64,000 nucleotides of DNA from Astragalus membranaceus (lineage: Eukaryota; Streptophyta; Magnoliopsida; Fabales; Fabaceae). Below, one piece after another: positions 1 through 10,118 of this stretch. Within the stretch, counting starts at the first letter, position 1. The number at the start of each line of letters is the position of its first letter. Both the position numbers and the translations under genes were made by a program. The stretch is from the NCBI GenBank assembly GCA_039519185.1, contig CM076846.1, forward strand, positions 136,559,027 through 136,623,026, in the 5' to 3' direction. Below the pieces are notes generated by a model. It saw nothing but the letters and a program-made list of their open reading frames with translations. It was not told the DNA's origin and searched no databases.

Positions 1-380
1 CTGAAACCATCTTCACCACTTAGGACACGATGCACTAGGAATAAGTGGGAATCATATGATTCATCATCAACAATGGACAATAATATACAAGAACAAGTAA
101 GTAAACACTAAAGCTAAGTTGAATCACATAGGGCAGTTTTGGCACGGATCACAATAATTAAATAATAACAAATGTAAAGACAGAAATACCTCTAATGAAG
201 GCAGATCTTACAACTTGAAGAATGCAACCCCAACTAACTCTTAGCAAAAGATCAGCTCAGACGGACCGACAATGCGTGACGAGTAGAAGTAGAAGCGTGA
301 AGATTTTTTTTTCTCAAGCAGCTTTGCCCTGATTTCGTGAATGTGGGTTCCTTTTTTTTGAAATGGAGGCCATGAGGCCT

Positions 381-390
381 CTATTTATAG
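381..390 (-). promoter_or_regulatory. TATA box of the LTR at 1-1114
   Basis: CTATAAATAG on the minus strand. It lies about 40 bp downstream of the last palindrome of the array at 430-782, the same order seen in the other SIRE-type LTRs here. Confidence 0.7.
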
Positions 391-429
391 GCTTTGAAAA
401 ACTAGATCTCACGTTGAAACATTTGAAGG

Positions 430-782
430 AATCGATTCTTTGCTATTGAAATGGATCTAGGAATCGATTCATTTAAGAGAGGAATCGATTTAGATTTGTT
501 TGAAAAACAGAGACAATCGATTCTTGTGATTCACAGAGGGCTAGGAATCGATTCTTTACTAAGTTAAAACTTGTATGAATCGATTCTCAGCTTGCCTGAG
601 ACATGTAGGAATCGATTCTCAGCTTAGTTTAAAAGTGTGTGAATCGATTCTTTGCTTGAAAATGTTTGGCCTAAAAATCGATTTATGCAATGAAGTAACA
701 TGACCTGACAATCGATTCTTCCTTTTCTTTTTGACCTGAAAATTGATTTTGATGTATGTTTATGCATGGAGAAATCGATTTT
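430..782 (-). promoter_or_regulatory. Phased AATCGATT palindrome array (12 copies)
   Basis: AATCGATT or a one-base variant starts at 430, 462, 483, 515, 546, 578, 610, 642, 676, 710, 741 (AATTGATT) and 773. The steps are 32, 21, 32, 31, 32, 32, 32, 34, 34, 31 and 32 bp. The bases between copies differ. These fit about three helical turns, with one two-turn step. A binding-site role is inferred. Confidence 0.85.
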
Positions 783-1114
783 ATGTTTTCAAAGATGATA
801 AGAATGTTTACGTAAGTATGCATGCATCTTTGAAAAACTTGTGAGTGTGTGAGACTTTGAGATACGAGCTGACCTTCGGAAGAGCTTACACTTTTTCCTA
901 AGACACACCCAAACCCTAAGAACTACCCTTATCTATAAGGACTACCCTTTTGTCCCTAAAACCCTAATTTCCCCAAAAGTGCATTCTAACCCTAAAAATG
1001 ATTTCAAAAACTTTGGAATGGTTTCTAGGACCCAAAATGCAATGCATAATTTATTTATTTTTTGTGTGGAAAATTAGGGTTTAGACCTAAGCCGGACAAA
1101 ATTGGGGTATGACA

Positions 1115-1510
1115 ATGCGTGCCTCCCATAGAAGTAGGATGTCCTCCCTGCGGTTGGCCAGGGCAAATGGGGTTAGTAGCGTTGCTACCTAGCATTGCAT
1201 GCCGGTGTTCCAGTTCCTTGGCCTGCTGCACCTCATTGTGCACCATAGGTTTAACTATGTCAACCAATTGTTGGGACACTTGGTACATTATATCATGTAT
1301 CCCCATATCTATCTGTTGCCGAATGAATGATGTAGTCATCCCCACGGGTTCCTCCTCTTGATGAGGTGGTTCATTCGATTCAGTAGTAAACGTTGCAGTA
1401 GTATTCCCTGAGACACCTACTGGCTCCATGATTTTGGCTTTGGCAGCAATTGCCTTCTTTGATGTCGAAGGTGACTCCATGCTTAAGTTTCTACCAGAGC
1501 GTAAGTGCAT
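1115..1510 (-). pseudogene. N-terminal gag fragment of a Tat-type Ty3 element
   Basis: This minus-strand frame starts with an ATG at 1510, about 60 bp downstream of a primer-binding-like site. It opens MHLRSGRNL, a common start in plant Ty3 gag proteins, followed by a Ser/Thr/Ala-rich stretch and a putative helical segment (about residues 60-105). It has no zinc knuckle, which would lie further downstream. The frame is cut at 1114 by the SIRE-type LTR, so only about 130 residues remain. It belongs to a second Tat internal region joined to the LTR at 1600-2455, not to the body at 2456-11197. Confidence 0.6.
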
Positions 1511-1570
1511 ATGCCAGTGATAATCCAGTCCAGGCGAATCAAACGCAATGATCTGTTCACTCGTTCTAGT

Positions 1571-1587
1571 CCCACCGGGCGTGCCAA
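1571..1587 (-). other. Putative primer-binding site, Tat-type element
   Basis: TTGGCACGCCCGGTGGG on the minus strand, 12 bases after the LTR end at 1600. It ends in the expected TGG and resembles primer sites of plant Tat/Ty3 elements. I did not identify the cognate tRNA. Confidence 0.6.
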
Positions 1588-1599
1588 TTTGTTTCCCTA

Positions 1600-2455
1600 T
1601 GTCAAACTCTTAGGTCCTAGCCATGGGTTCGGCCAGAGGTTTGAACAAGTGTTTTGATTCCTCTGTTCTTCTAGCGATTGCGCCAAGGAGGGAACTCTGC
1701 TCCTTGGCTGTGGGTATCCTGACTCCTCTAGAAAGGGCCAGGTTGGGTGAGGGGGACTGCGAGGTTTGGATTATACTACTGGCTAATGCATAAAAATAAA
1801 GATAAAAATGCAATAAAGAAGATAGATAAAAATAAACGTAGAGTTTTGGTTTGATTGATGTATGTCTATTCTGTACAATTGCTCTCCTATTTATATACGT
1901 AGGCCCTCGTCGGCCACTAACACAGCCAATATTTGCCTACCGTTGGATCAATCTAAGATCAATGACTATCATCGTTCCTAAGCCCTAAGGAGGCGGAGTA
2001 ACCACCCACGATATCACTAGCGCGGTTAGTGGGGTGAACTCCCTCATGCTGCTCTTCAAGGCTTCACTCCTTCGCTCGATCATTCAACTGCTCCCACGTT
2101 CTGTCTTCGTGCCTCTTTCTTACTTTCCTTCCAAGCAAACCTGCCTTACCTCAGCCACCTGGCTTACTCAGCTAGCGTTTGTCCTCAGACGACAACTCAG
2201 GAACCCGAGCCCACTCTGGCTGTGGCACTCTATAGGCTGAGGTTTCGCTCTCCCTCGGCCTTGCTCGCTTCTCCTCGGGCTAACCCCTTCCTCAGGGGGT
2301 GATCTTGTGATATGCCCCGAGGGCTTCTCTTGCCTTCTTCTCTTTGGCAAATATCTCTCAAATCTTTGTCTAGTGGCCTGCCTCAACACTTCAATTCTGC
2401 TCCCTTCTCCCATTCAGCCCTCGGCCTACGACTTAGTTATTTTTGGGTGTTAACA
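1600..2455 (-). repeat. Tat-type LTR shared by two internal regions
   Basis: It begins TGTTAACACCC at 2455 and ends TTTGACA at 1600 on the minus strand (856 bp). A polypurine tract precedes it at 2456-2470, as expected for a 3' LTR. A primer-binding-like site and a gag start follow it at 1587-1510, as expected for a 5' LTR. It is therefore both the 3' LTR of the element at 2456-11197 and the 5' LTR of a second, truncated copy. A TATA box lies at 1887-1897. Confidence 0.75.
1887..1897 (-). promoter_or_regulatory. TATA box in the Tat-type LTR
   Basis: TATATAAATAG on the minus strand, inside the LTR, directing transcription toward the gag fragment at 1510. Confidence 0.55.
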
Positions 2456-2470
2456 ATTGCCCCCCTTTTT
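2456..2470 (-). other. Polypurine tract of the Tat element
   Basis: AAAAAGGGGGGCAAT on the minus strand directly abuts the TGTTAACA start of the LTR at 2455, the expected site of plus-strand priming. Confidence 0.75.
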
Positions 2471-4318
2471 CTGCTGTCGTATGGCCGCGAGGACATGACT
2501 GGTGGTGCAAAAATCCTTTGACATGAGGTGATTGACCTTCCTTTTTGTGACACTTGGCGCTTTGCGTTACTCGAAGCGACTACGCGACGATTCCCAAGGA
2601 CACGACGGCTGTGGTCTATGGCTATACATAGTAATGATACCTCCTTCACAAGGTTTGTTTACGCTTTCTTCTTTCTATCCACCAAACAGCACCCCTTCTT
2701 CTTCCTTTCCATTCTCTTTTTCGACCACCAATGGCTTCCTCTTCTCAAAACCCAGTTCCTTCTATCTTCACCACCATTGGTCCCCTCTCTGTGTTGCGAC
2801 CTACTGCCACAAATGTTGACCATGGTTTCACGCTTTTTCAGCAGAGGTTCGGCTCTTGCGACCTCCCTCTTAAGTTCGCCTGGTACAGCGCTGAGGCGAA
2901 TTTTGCTGACCTCAGAGGGTGGCCGAAGAGCAATGCTGAGTACAACGCCTGGGTAGACCGTTTGGTTACGCACAAAGGCACTTCCTGGAAGGAATGGGGA
3001 ATCTATGATATGATCATGGTATCAACCCAGAAGATTTCGCACTGTGCTAACCTCTTATTCCCGCTGATGGCCTTCTGGTCGACCACCATCAACGCTATTG
3101 TCTTCCCTTGGGGCATTTTGACCCCCACTCTACTGGATGTGGCTGCCATCTTGGGGCTCCCTACGGGTGGTCTTGATGTTTACGCCAATCCTGAATTTCT
3201 GGGTCAAGACCCCCCTTTCGTCTTTGCTTCCGCCTTCTCCAACCTCTTATCCAAGAATGCTAAGTCTGCGGGGACCTGTCACCGATGGAGAGCATCATGC
3301 CTTTTTGATGTATTTCTTCAATAAGTTTTTCTTTAGCACCAAATCCTTCAGTGTTGTTAAGGAACTCTCCGTATTTGTTCAGTTGCTGCGAACATGCCAA
3401 AAATACGCCTGGGGCCCTTTCTTCCTCGCCCTTCTTTACAAAAGCCTGGACACCTTTGTTATGCAGGTCAAGGACAAAGGCTTTTACTCGAAGGCTGAGG
3501 GTCCCATCTGGTTTCTACAGCTCTGGCCTCAACTCTACTTTCCCGGCTTTGCCCCCGACCTGTCTACGGAGGCCACCGTGGTCCTCAGAGGCGTTCTCGC
3601 TGCCACCCCCGTCCATCCCGCGGAGCGCGCTGAAGTGCTCCGAGTATTGCTGGACTTGGACCCTTTCAAAGACTTTTGCTGGTGTCTGGTTCTGGAAAAG
3701 GGCATTGGCCCTCAGTGGATTTTTACCCCAAGCGACTTGGATCCTTCTTCTGAAGGAAACTTTGACATGATCATACAATGGAGCCGTGTGCTTGTGACTC
3801 GTGACCTGGTTGCTGGAGCCAGGCTCTCTTCAAACACCAATCCTCTCACCGTCAAACCTTACCATCCAAACTTTGTAGCTCGACAGTTTATCGTAGGTCA
3901 ACATGTGCCCGTCCCTTATGATTCCATGGCTATGGGGTGTCTTCGAGCGTAGATCTTCCCCTCCGATCTCAATAAACTCATTGCAGATCATGATGCGCAA
4001 TTCCTCTCTTTTTCTTGGGGCGTCTATCGCAACAAGATCGGCGAGACAAGCAGCCACATTTCATGGTGGATGCTGGTACGAGCATATATCTTCCTCGCTC
4101 CAACATTGAATATCTCCAAGGTTATTTGGGCTCCTCTGAATGGCTTCCTGTTCAGCCTACCTCGATGGCTGCTCGAGTGAGTCCACCACCTCACACGGCT
4201 GTCCATTCAACGATTGTGGCAATAGAGGTGAAGAAGAAGAAGAAACACTTAATTTTTGATCCTCCTCTACGCTCTTCTCCTCGCTTGAAGTCCTCTGAGC
4301 AACCCTCTCCTGCCGCTG

Positions 4319-4391
4319 GTAAACTCCTGCCCCTTTTGACTTTTTGTTTATGTTCTTGGCACGAGCTTATTTCGCTTATATTCTTGTGCAG
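4319..4391 (+). other. Intron-like segment 1 of the PMD gene
   Basis: GTAAAC at the start and a T-rich stretch ending TTCTTGTGCAG, 73 bp. Coding-like sequence lies on both sides. Confidence 0.6.
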
Positions 4392-4551
4392 CTCAAACTC
4401 CTCCCCTTACTACCTTGGATGATGACGACGATGATGATGAAGATGATGATGTGCCAATCCTTCAACGAAAAAGAACCAGAGAACTACACCGCTCACCTCC
4501 TTCTGTTGCCCCAGTTTCTGAAGTGTCACCCCACCTCTCAAACGGTTAAGG

Positions 4552-4634
4552 GTAAGTTCTTCTCTTAGTGCGTTACGGGCGCTTTGCCATCTATCTGCTT
4601 TTCCTTATCCGAATTTTCTTTTACCACTTCGCAG
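4552..4634 (+). other. Intron-like segment 2 of the PMD gene
   Basis: It starts GTAAGT and ends CACTTCGCAG after a pyrimidine-rich tract, 83 bp. Confidence 0.65.
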
Positions 4635-4706
4635 AGGCTTCGTACTCCCAACGAATCACCGCAATCCTCTCAAGCTCCACTTCATGACAATCCAATTTCT
4701 ACTTTT

Positions 4707-4784
4707 GTAAGTCATCTTTCTTAGGCTCCTCGATGTTTCCAGTGTAACCGTCCTCTTTTCTTATTATTTGCTTTCCTTTCGCAG
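4707..4784 (+). other. Intron-like segment 3 of the PMD gene
   Basis: It starts GTAAGTC and ends TTTCCTTTCGCAG, 78 bp. The downstream exon opens the acidic tail. Confidence 0.65.
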
Positions 4785-5925
4785 GAACCTACTGGTGACA
4801 CTGTGGTGGCCGACCCTCCTACTTTTGCGGAGGCCGATCCCCCTGTTGACCAAGCCGAGGATCTCTCTTCGCCAGCAATCACTGATGAGGAATTGCAGTG
4901 TTATTTTCTGAGCCTTGAGGCTCCAGAATCGGCCCCTTCTTCAACAGAGGTTGACCTCGCTCAGGTGGAGGAAGCCTTGACTGGGGAGATCCCCACAGAT
5001 CCGGACCAAGTGGCGGTCCTTCGAGCAACATTGTTCTGAATTTCCAACTCTACTGATGTCCCCTCTGCCAAGAAAGACGCTCTTAAAGAAGTAGCCCTGC
5101 AACTTGGGGACATCTCTAGTCTATATGGTCGAGCAAAAGCCACTCAGGATCGGGCTTTAGCTTCCCTACAGCGGCTGGACTCCCTTTGTTTTGAGAAGGA
5201 TGGTTACAAGACAGCTTTCGTTTCCCTCAGCCAGACTAAACAAGAGACCATAGCCGAACGGGAAAGAATCGCTAGTAGAATCAAGACCATTGAAGATCAA
5301 ATAGCCTCCCTCAAAGCTGAACTAGCTTCTCTCACTCCTCAGCACTCAGCAGCCATGGATAAGCTTACTGCCATCTCCTCTGATATTGTACAATTATTCC
5401 GCTGCAGCTCTGCATTAGATCCTTCCCTTGCACACCTCCCCCCTGCGACCTGGCCTAGAGGCGGATCTGGATAAGAGCTGTGCTGCTTTATGCCAAATCG
5501 TCGAAGGGTGGGGGGCCCTGAGGTCATCTTATGAGCAAGCCCTCGCCCATGCGGATCAAGAAAGCGTTGAGGCCCCTACTGAAGTCAGGCTTGATGAGCC
5601 ACCACTTTCTCTTGACCGTCCAACTTCCAGTAACACCCCTACTGCCGAGGAAGCTAGACACCTCAGGGACGACGTTAAGGCTGAAGTGGGGGCGACAATA
5701 TCAGAAGTAGGCCCGTTGATGGATTCCTCCTCTGAGGGTTTGGAGATATTGGGGTAGGCTACTGCTGCTGAGGCAGGCGAGGCTATGGCAAGTGAAGTCG
5801 CCGTTGTTGCGACAGATGCGGTCATAGCAGGTGAAGTTGCCGTTGTGGTGATGGATGAGGTTATAGCAGGTGAAATTGTTGTTGTTGTAATGGACGTCGT
5901 GACGGATGCCTTTGAAAGAAGCAGA
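4785..5925 (+). pseudogene. C-terminal acidic/coiled-coil tail of the PMD gene
   Basis: From 4785 the frame encodes a Pro/Glu/Asp-rich stretch that hits a stop at 5037. The same frame continues past it with heptad-like sequence rich in Lys, Glu, Leu and Ala to about 5470, consistent with a coiled coil. A shifted frame (5428-5757) and a repeat-like Ala/Val/Asp segment (5760-5925) follow. The last part overlaps, on the opposite strand, the low-complexity end of the integrase frame. I cannot tell whether the tail came with the PMD gene or was added later. Confidence 0.5.
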
Positions 5926-7159
5926 TGATGTAGTTGTTGCCCTTGAGTAGTGTTAGGACTGTTCCTATCTGTAATCCTGTAAATTCTTATCACGAGGCCG
6001 CCGGTGTGTGGCGAGCCATCATGACATTTTTCTTTTTGTATAATTACCAATTTTCTTTTTCCTTGCATACTTTCCCATAGAGTAGGATAATATGCCTTGA
6101 GATATTTGCCATTGATTTTCGTTTTGAACTCTTCACCGTTGAACGTAATTAAACGGTATGCCCCACAGTCGTATACTTCACTTACAATGTAGGTCACGTC
6201 CCAGTTTGGGGACCACTTGCCAAACTGGGGATCTTTCCTCCCAAGTGGCAGAATAGCCTTCCACACTAGGTCACCCTCAACAAACTTCTTCGGCTTGACA
6301 TGTTTGTTGTAGGCTCGGGCCGTTTTGGCTTTATTCATTTCAGTTCTGCTTAGGGCAGCCAGCCTGTCATCGTCCACCGAGTCCAACTCCATTAACATGG
6401 CTTGTTGGTATTCATCTATGCCGAGGGCATGCTGCCGAGCCACCCTTAATGATGCCACACTGATTTCTAAAGGTAACACGGCATCCTGCCCATACACTAG
6501 ACGATAGGGAGTCACCCCCGTGGTTGTGGACCTAGAATTCCTCATTGCCCATAAGACCTCATTAAGGGTCTCGTGCCACCGCCGAGGCTTTTCCTCTATG
6601 TTCTTATTGATGTGCTCGATGATGATTTTGTTGGTAGCCTCTGCCTGCCCATCAGCCTGAGCATAATAAGGAGACGAGTGTCTCATCTTGATGCCATATT
6701 CTTGGGCAAAGGTCACCACTGCTTCCCCGGTGAACATGGTGCCTTGATCGGTGGTGATGGTATCAGGAATGCCAAATCTATATATGATTTGGTTTTCTAT
6801 GAACCTAATCACTGCAGCTTGATTGACACTTGCTAAAGGCGCAACTTCCACCCATTTAGTGAAGTAATCGGTGGCCACAATGATAAAGTTATGACCCTTT
6901 GAGCTCAGAGGGTATATCTTGCTAATTAAATCCATGGCCCACCCTCTGAATGGCCATGGTTTGACAATGGGATTAAGTTCATTCGCAGGCACTCTCTGGA
7001 TTGGTCCATGCAGCTGACAGGCTTCACAACCCTTTGCAAACTCGAAGCAATCGCCGTGATCATCGGCCAATAGTATCCATGTCTGTATATCATCCATTTC
7101 ATGATGGGGCCAGACCTATGTGCGCCATAAATCTCTGCATGGATTTGTGCCATCACCAT
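5556..7159 (-). pseudogene. Tat integrase
   Basis: The main frame (7097-5556) holds the DDE core: Asp in AMDLISKIY, Asp in TTDQGTMF and Glu in GQAEATNK, with usual spacing, followed by a conserved C-terminal domain to about residue 340. The zinc-binding HHCC domain lies upstream at 7378-7000 but is broken by frameshifts; a second frame (7159-6926) shows HAEIYGAHRSG and YYWPMI. After about 6050 the frame becomes a Thr/Ser/Ala-rich tail that is simply the antisense of the PMD gene end. The catalytic core looks intact, the domain as a whole does not. Confidence 0.8.
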
Positions 7160-7183
7160 ATACGCATCCTTTCTCTTGAGGCA

Positions 7184-7795
7184 TCATAGTAACACCCCAT
7201 TGGCGCTTCTCTTATATAGGTCGTCCCCTATCAAGACGTATTTCAACGCCCTTTGCTTAGTCTTGAAGTCAGTGTCAGTCGTTGGATTGCAGAGGTACTC
7301 CGTCCATACTCCAATCCAAGCATTGGCAGGGTCCTCCTCGGCCGGAATTGAGGCATCTTGTTGCCTTACCTCGTCCACTGACTCCTTGTAACCCGAGGCT
7401 TGTTGGGATAAATCGCCTCTTGGTTCTCTCTTTTGGGAACAAACATGATGACCGCGTCGGCGAACAACTTAAACAAGTTATGCGCCAAAGCTCGTAATTG
7501 TTTAAGCTTCGTGTTATAACACTTGTATTCCCCGGTGATTTGTTTAATCACCAGTTGTGAATCCCCATTGATTTCTACATATTGGGCTTTTATGGTGGCC
7601 TGGATGTCAAGTCCCATTATCAAGGATTCATATTCGGTCAGATTATTGGAGGCTTGATCCCCTATCCTGCACATGAATCTCCACGTTTGACCACAGGGAC
7701 TGGTGATGACCACTCCAATGTCTGCCCTGGTTTGGGTACGTTGAGCCATCAAACATGAGGACCCAAGGCTTTAGGCCCAGATAGTCAATAGACTC
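7184..7795 (-). pseudogene. Second (archaeal-type) RNase H of the Tat element
   Basis: A frame ending the upstream block (WVLMFDGSTYPNQG, near 7780) begins the domain with the first catalytic Asp. The reading then shifts to 7752-7366, with NNLTEYESLIMGL and GDSQLVIKQITGEY, which supply the Glu and second Asp. Plant Tat elements carry this extra RNase H after the ordinary one. One shift separates the N-terminal motif from the rest, so it is inactive as written. The stretch at 7378-7184 links it to integrase and ends DDLYKRSANGVLL. Confidence 0.7.
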
Positions 7796-8218
7796 GGCTG
7801 GGGTGTCGTGTATCTCTACACACGGGTGTTGAGGGAAGAAGTCAGCCAAGGCTTGTCCTTTGACGGCTCTTAACGGCATGTACGTCAAGGCAAACACATT
7901 TAACTTAATGGCCCACTTGACAAGTCTTACCTGTAAGACGGGCCTATTAAGAAGGTACTTGATAATATCAACTTTGCACACAACCAAAACTTCCTTAGCT
8001 AATAAGTAATATTCCAGTTTAGTACAAGCATTAAATAAAGACAAACAAAGCTTCTCGATAGGAGAATATCTAGTCTCAACATCATTGAGAATCCTGCTAA
8101 GGTAATAGATAGCACGCTCGGCACCATTATCAACATCTTGAGCTAACAAGCAGCCGATGGCTTGATCTTCGGCCGCAATATATAGCTTCAGAGGCTTCCC
8201 AGGCTGCGGAGGTACCAA
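7796..8218 (-). pseudogene. RNase H and connection domain of the Tat element
   Basis: The frame starting at 8218 shows LKLYIAAEDQAIGCLLAQ, then RAIYYLSRILNDVETRYSP and a connection segment ending ALADFFPQHP. This matches the Ty3 RNase H after RT. The usual first Asp of the LYIAxSD-type motif reads Glu (AAED), so activity is doubtful. It leads directly into the second RNase H. Confidence 0.7.
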
Positions 8219-8263
8219 GACAGGAGGATTAGTTAAGGCAGCCTTGATCTGGTGAAAGGCTTC

Positions 8264-9587
8264 CTACTGTTTGGATCCCGATATCATTTCCTTAGTGTTC
8301 TTTATCGTCAACAGGGGTGAGAAAGCTTTCATCTTTTCGGCCGAGTTGGAGATAAATCTTCTTAGGAAGTTGATCTTGCCTAGTAAACTTTGCAACTCCT
8401 TCTTGTTTATGGGGGGTCTTGCCTCAAGGATAGCTCCATCTTTGTTCTTGTCCACTTAAATGCCTTGGTTGTGTACCCTAGAAGCCTAGAAAATGGCCTG
8501 TAGACACGCCAAAAACACACTTAGCAGGGTTCATTTTGAGATTTTGAAGTCTCATCCGTTTTAGAGCTTGTTCAACCTCCACTAGGTGCGCTTCGAAACT
8601 CTTGGACTTGACTACCACATCATCAATGTATACCTCCACGCTTTTACCAATGAGGTCGTGGAAAATAGCATTCATGGCCCTTTGGTACGTGGCTCCTGCG
8701 TTTTTGAGGCCAAAAGGCATTACCAACAACTCATAGATACCTAAGGCGCCATGGCACCTAAAAGCAGTCTTATGGGTGTCAGCCTCGGCCACATATATCT
8801 GGTTATACCCAGAATATCCGTCCATAAAGGTCAAGATGGCATTGTTAGTCGCGGCGTCGACAAGCATATCGGCCACAGGCATACCATACTCATCTTTGGG
8901 AGTGGCCAAGTTCAGATCTCTATAGTCAAAACAAACTCTTACCTAGCCATTATTTTTGATAACAGGGACTATATTAGACAACCATTCTACGTACCTGACA
9001 GTTCTTATGAATTCTGCTTTGAGCAATCTCTCGACCTCTGCTTTGATTTATGGCATTAGCTTCGGATTGAACCTCCTCGGTGGCTGTTTATGGGGCTTGC
9101 AACCTTCCTTGATGGGCAACCTATGCTCTACCAAAGCTCTATCAAGGCCTGGCATCTCATGGTAATCCCACGCAAAGTAGTCACGGTAGTCCTTTATTAG
9201 AGCCACCATATGATCTCGTCGTTGAGGTTGTAATTTACCTCTGACCTTGGTCATCCTCGGCTCTTTTTCGCTTCCTAGGTTCACCTCCAATAGAGGGTCT
9301 TGCACTTCAAAAGTGGGCATCTTCCTCTGGATGGGCTCCAGGTGAGGAGGCTCGACCAATGTCCCATCGAGGGAGTCATCAGAATCCTCTTGGTAGGAGT
9401 GTTCCTTCAGTTCGTGCTCTTCATCTATTGCAGCAAACATAGCCTCTTCAATGCTGGATTCAATCTGGAATAGGTGCAACTGATCCAGCAGGATCTGTAC
9501 CTCTGGTGGGAGATTAATCATTATCCTTATTGCTAAGTCGTGGGTCGGCCAACATCTTGAATTCAAAACCCCTTTTGGTCCAGTCAC
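8264..9587 (-). pseudogene. Tat reverse transcriptase, three frames
   Basis: The N-terminal part (9587-9048) ends PHKQPPRRFNPKLMP, the usual entry to plant Ty3 RT. The palm (8909-8478) has FMDGYSGYNQ, MPFGLKNAGATYQRAMN and the catalytic YIDD at residues 94-97. The thumb (8455-8264) has LQSLLGKINFLRRFI. Two breaks, between 9048 and 8909 and between 8478 and 8455, interrupt the polyprotein, so no full RT can be read through. The catalytic aspartates are kept. Confidence 0.8.
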
Positions 9588-9645
9588 GAGACTCTATGTC
9601 ACCTTCCTCATAATTCCCTGGGACGGAGATGGGGTGCAAATGAGG

Positions 9646-9807
9646 AGAAGGGACGCATTCGCTGGTGTGGATCCAGTCTATGCCATCTTTACCTCTGCAG
9701 GGAATGGATTAAGGTCTGCTTCTACTATCTCCACTTGATCCCCTATCCATGTCATTAATTTCTGATGTAGGGTAGAAGGGACGCATTCGCTGGTGTGGAT
9801 CCAGTCT
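9646..9807. repeat. 34-bp direct repeat, 128 bp apart
   Basis: The same 34 bases, starting AGAAGGGACGCATTCGC, occur at 9646-9679 and 9774-9807. It looks like a small local duplication at the end of the protease domain. Confidence 0.75.
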
Positions 9808-10103
9808 CTCCCCAGAATCACGACATATGTGGGCTTTCCTTCTATGACGAAGAAGGACGAGCGAGTCACCTTGCTCCCAACTGTCACATCGGCCACCAAC
9901 ACTACCAAGGCGTGGGATGGGTGGCCCATGAAACTAGTCATGGTCATGGTTGTTGGAATGAGGTCCTCGGCGTTCTTCCCCAACTTTTTCATGGTGGCAA
10001 ATGGCATGATATTCAATACAGCACCGCCATCTACGAAGACACAAGTAAACAGCTTCCCATTCAGATGGGCCTTCATGTACAATGGTTTCAGGTGTTTAGT
10101 CAT
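9678..10103 (-). pseudogene. Tat aspartic protease domain
   Basis: A 141-residue frame. It contains FVDGGAVLNIMPF, in which the active-site triad reads Asp-Gly-Gly rather than Asp-Ser/Thr-Gly, a form I associate with Tat-type elements, and downstream VVILGRDWIH, the second conserved protease block. It lies between the gag remnant and RT, as expected. The end of the frame carries one arm of a 34-bp direct repeat (see 9646-9807). Confidence 0.65.
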
Positions 10104-10118
10104 GTCTGCTGTGGGTTT

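Larger units (their letters stand above)
1..1114 (-). mobile_element. SIRE-type copia LTR, 5' part, running off the window
   Basis: On the minus strand it begins with TGTCATACCCC at 1114, abutting a Tat gag fragment. It contains a palindrome array (430-782) and then a TATA box (381-390), so it reads toward base 1. Stretches around 160-240 and 840-950 are clearly similar to the SIRE-type solo LTR at 37040-38441, for example the regions after each TATA box that share 'gagctgatct' and 'cttcaagttgt'. The 3' end was not found, so it may be a solo LTR or the edge of a full element. No coding sequence is visible. Confidence 0.7.
2731..5760 (+). pseudogene. Captured plant mobile domain (PMD) gene, antisense to the Tat element
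   Basis: The first frame starts with ATG at 2731 (MASSSQNPVP). Around 3060-3170 it shows the PMD hallmark FPWGILTPTLLDVAAILGLP. A +1 shift near 3275 moves the reading to a frame ending at 3952, and a further shift near 3950 continues it to about 4180 with a tryptophan-rich segment typical of the family. Three short intron-like gaps follow, then an acidic and coiled-coil tail. PMD proteins (MAIN/MAIL type) are nuclear plant proteins, and PMD genes carried by Ty3 elements are known. Here two shifts, and stop codons at 5037 and 5473, make it a probable pseudogene. Its promoter would lie in or near the LTR, read antisense. Confidence 0.75.

Noticed and set aside
272..1119. ATGCG on both sides as a target duplication of a solo LTR 277-1114
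   Set aside because: Sequence below 277 continues the similarity to the U5 part of the LTR at 37040-38441, so the LTR runs past it; the match is chance.
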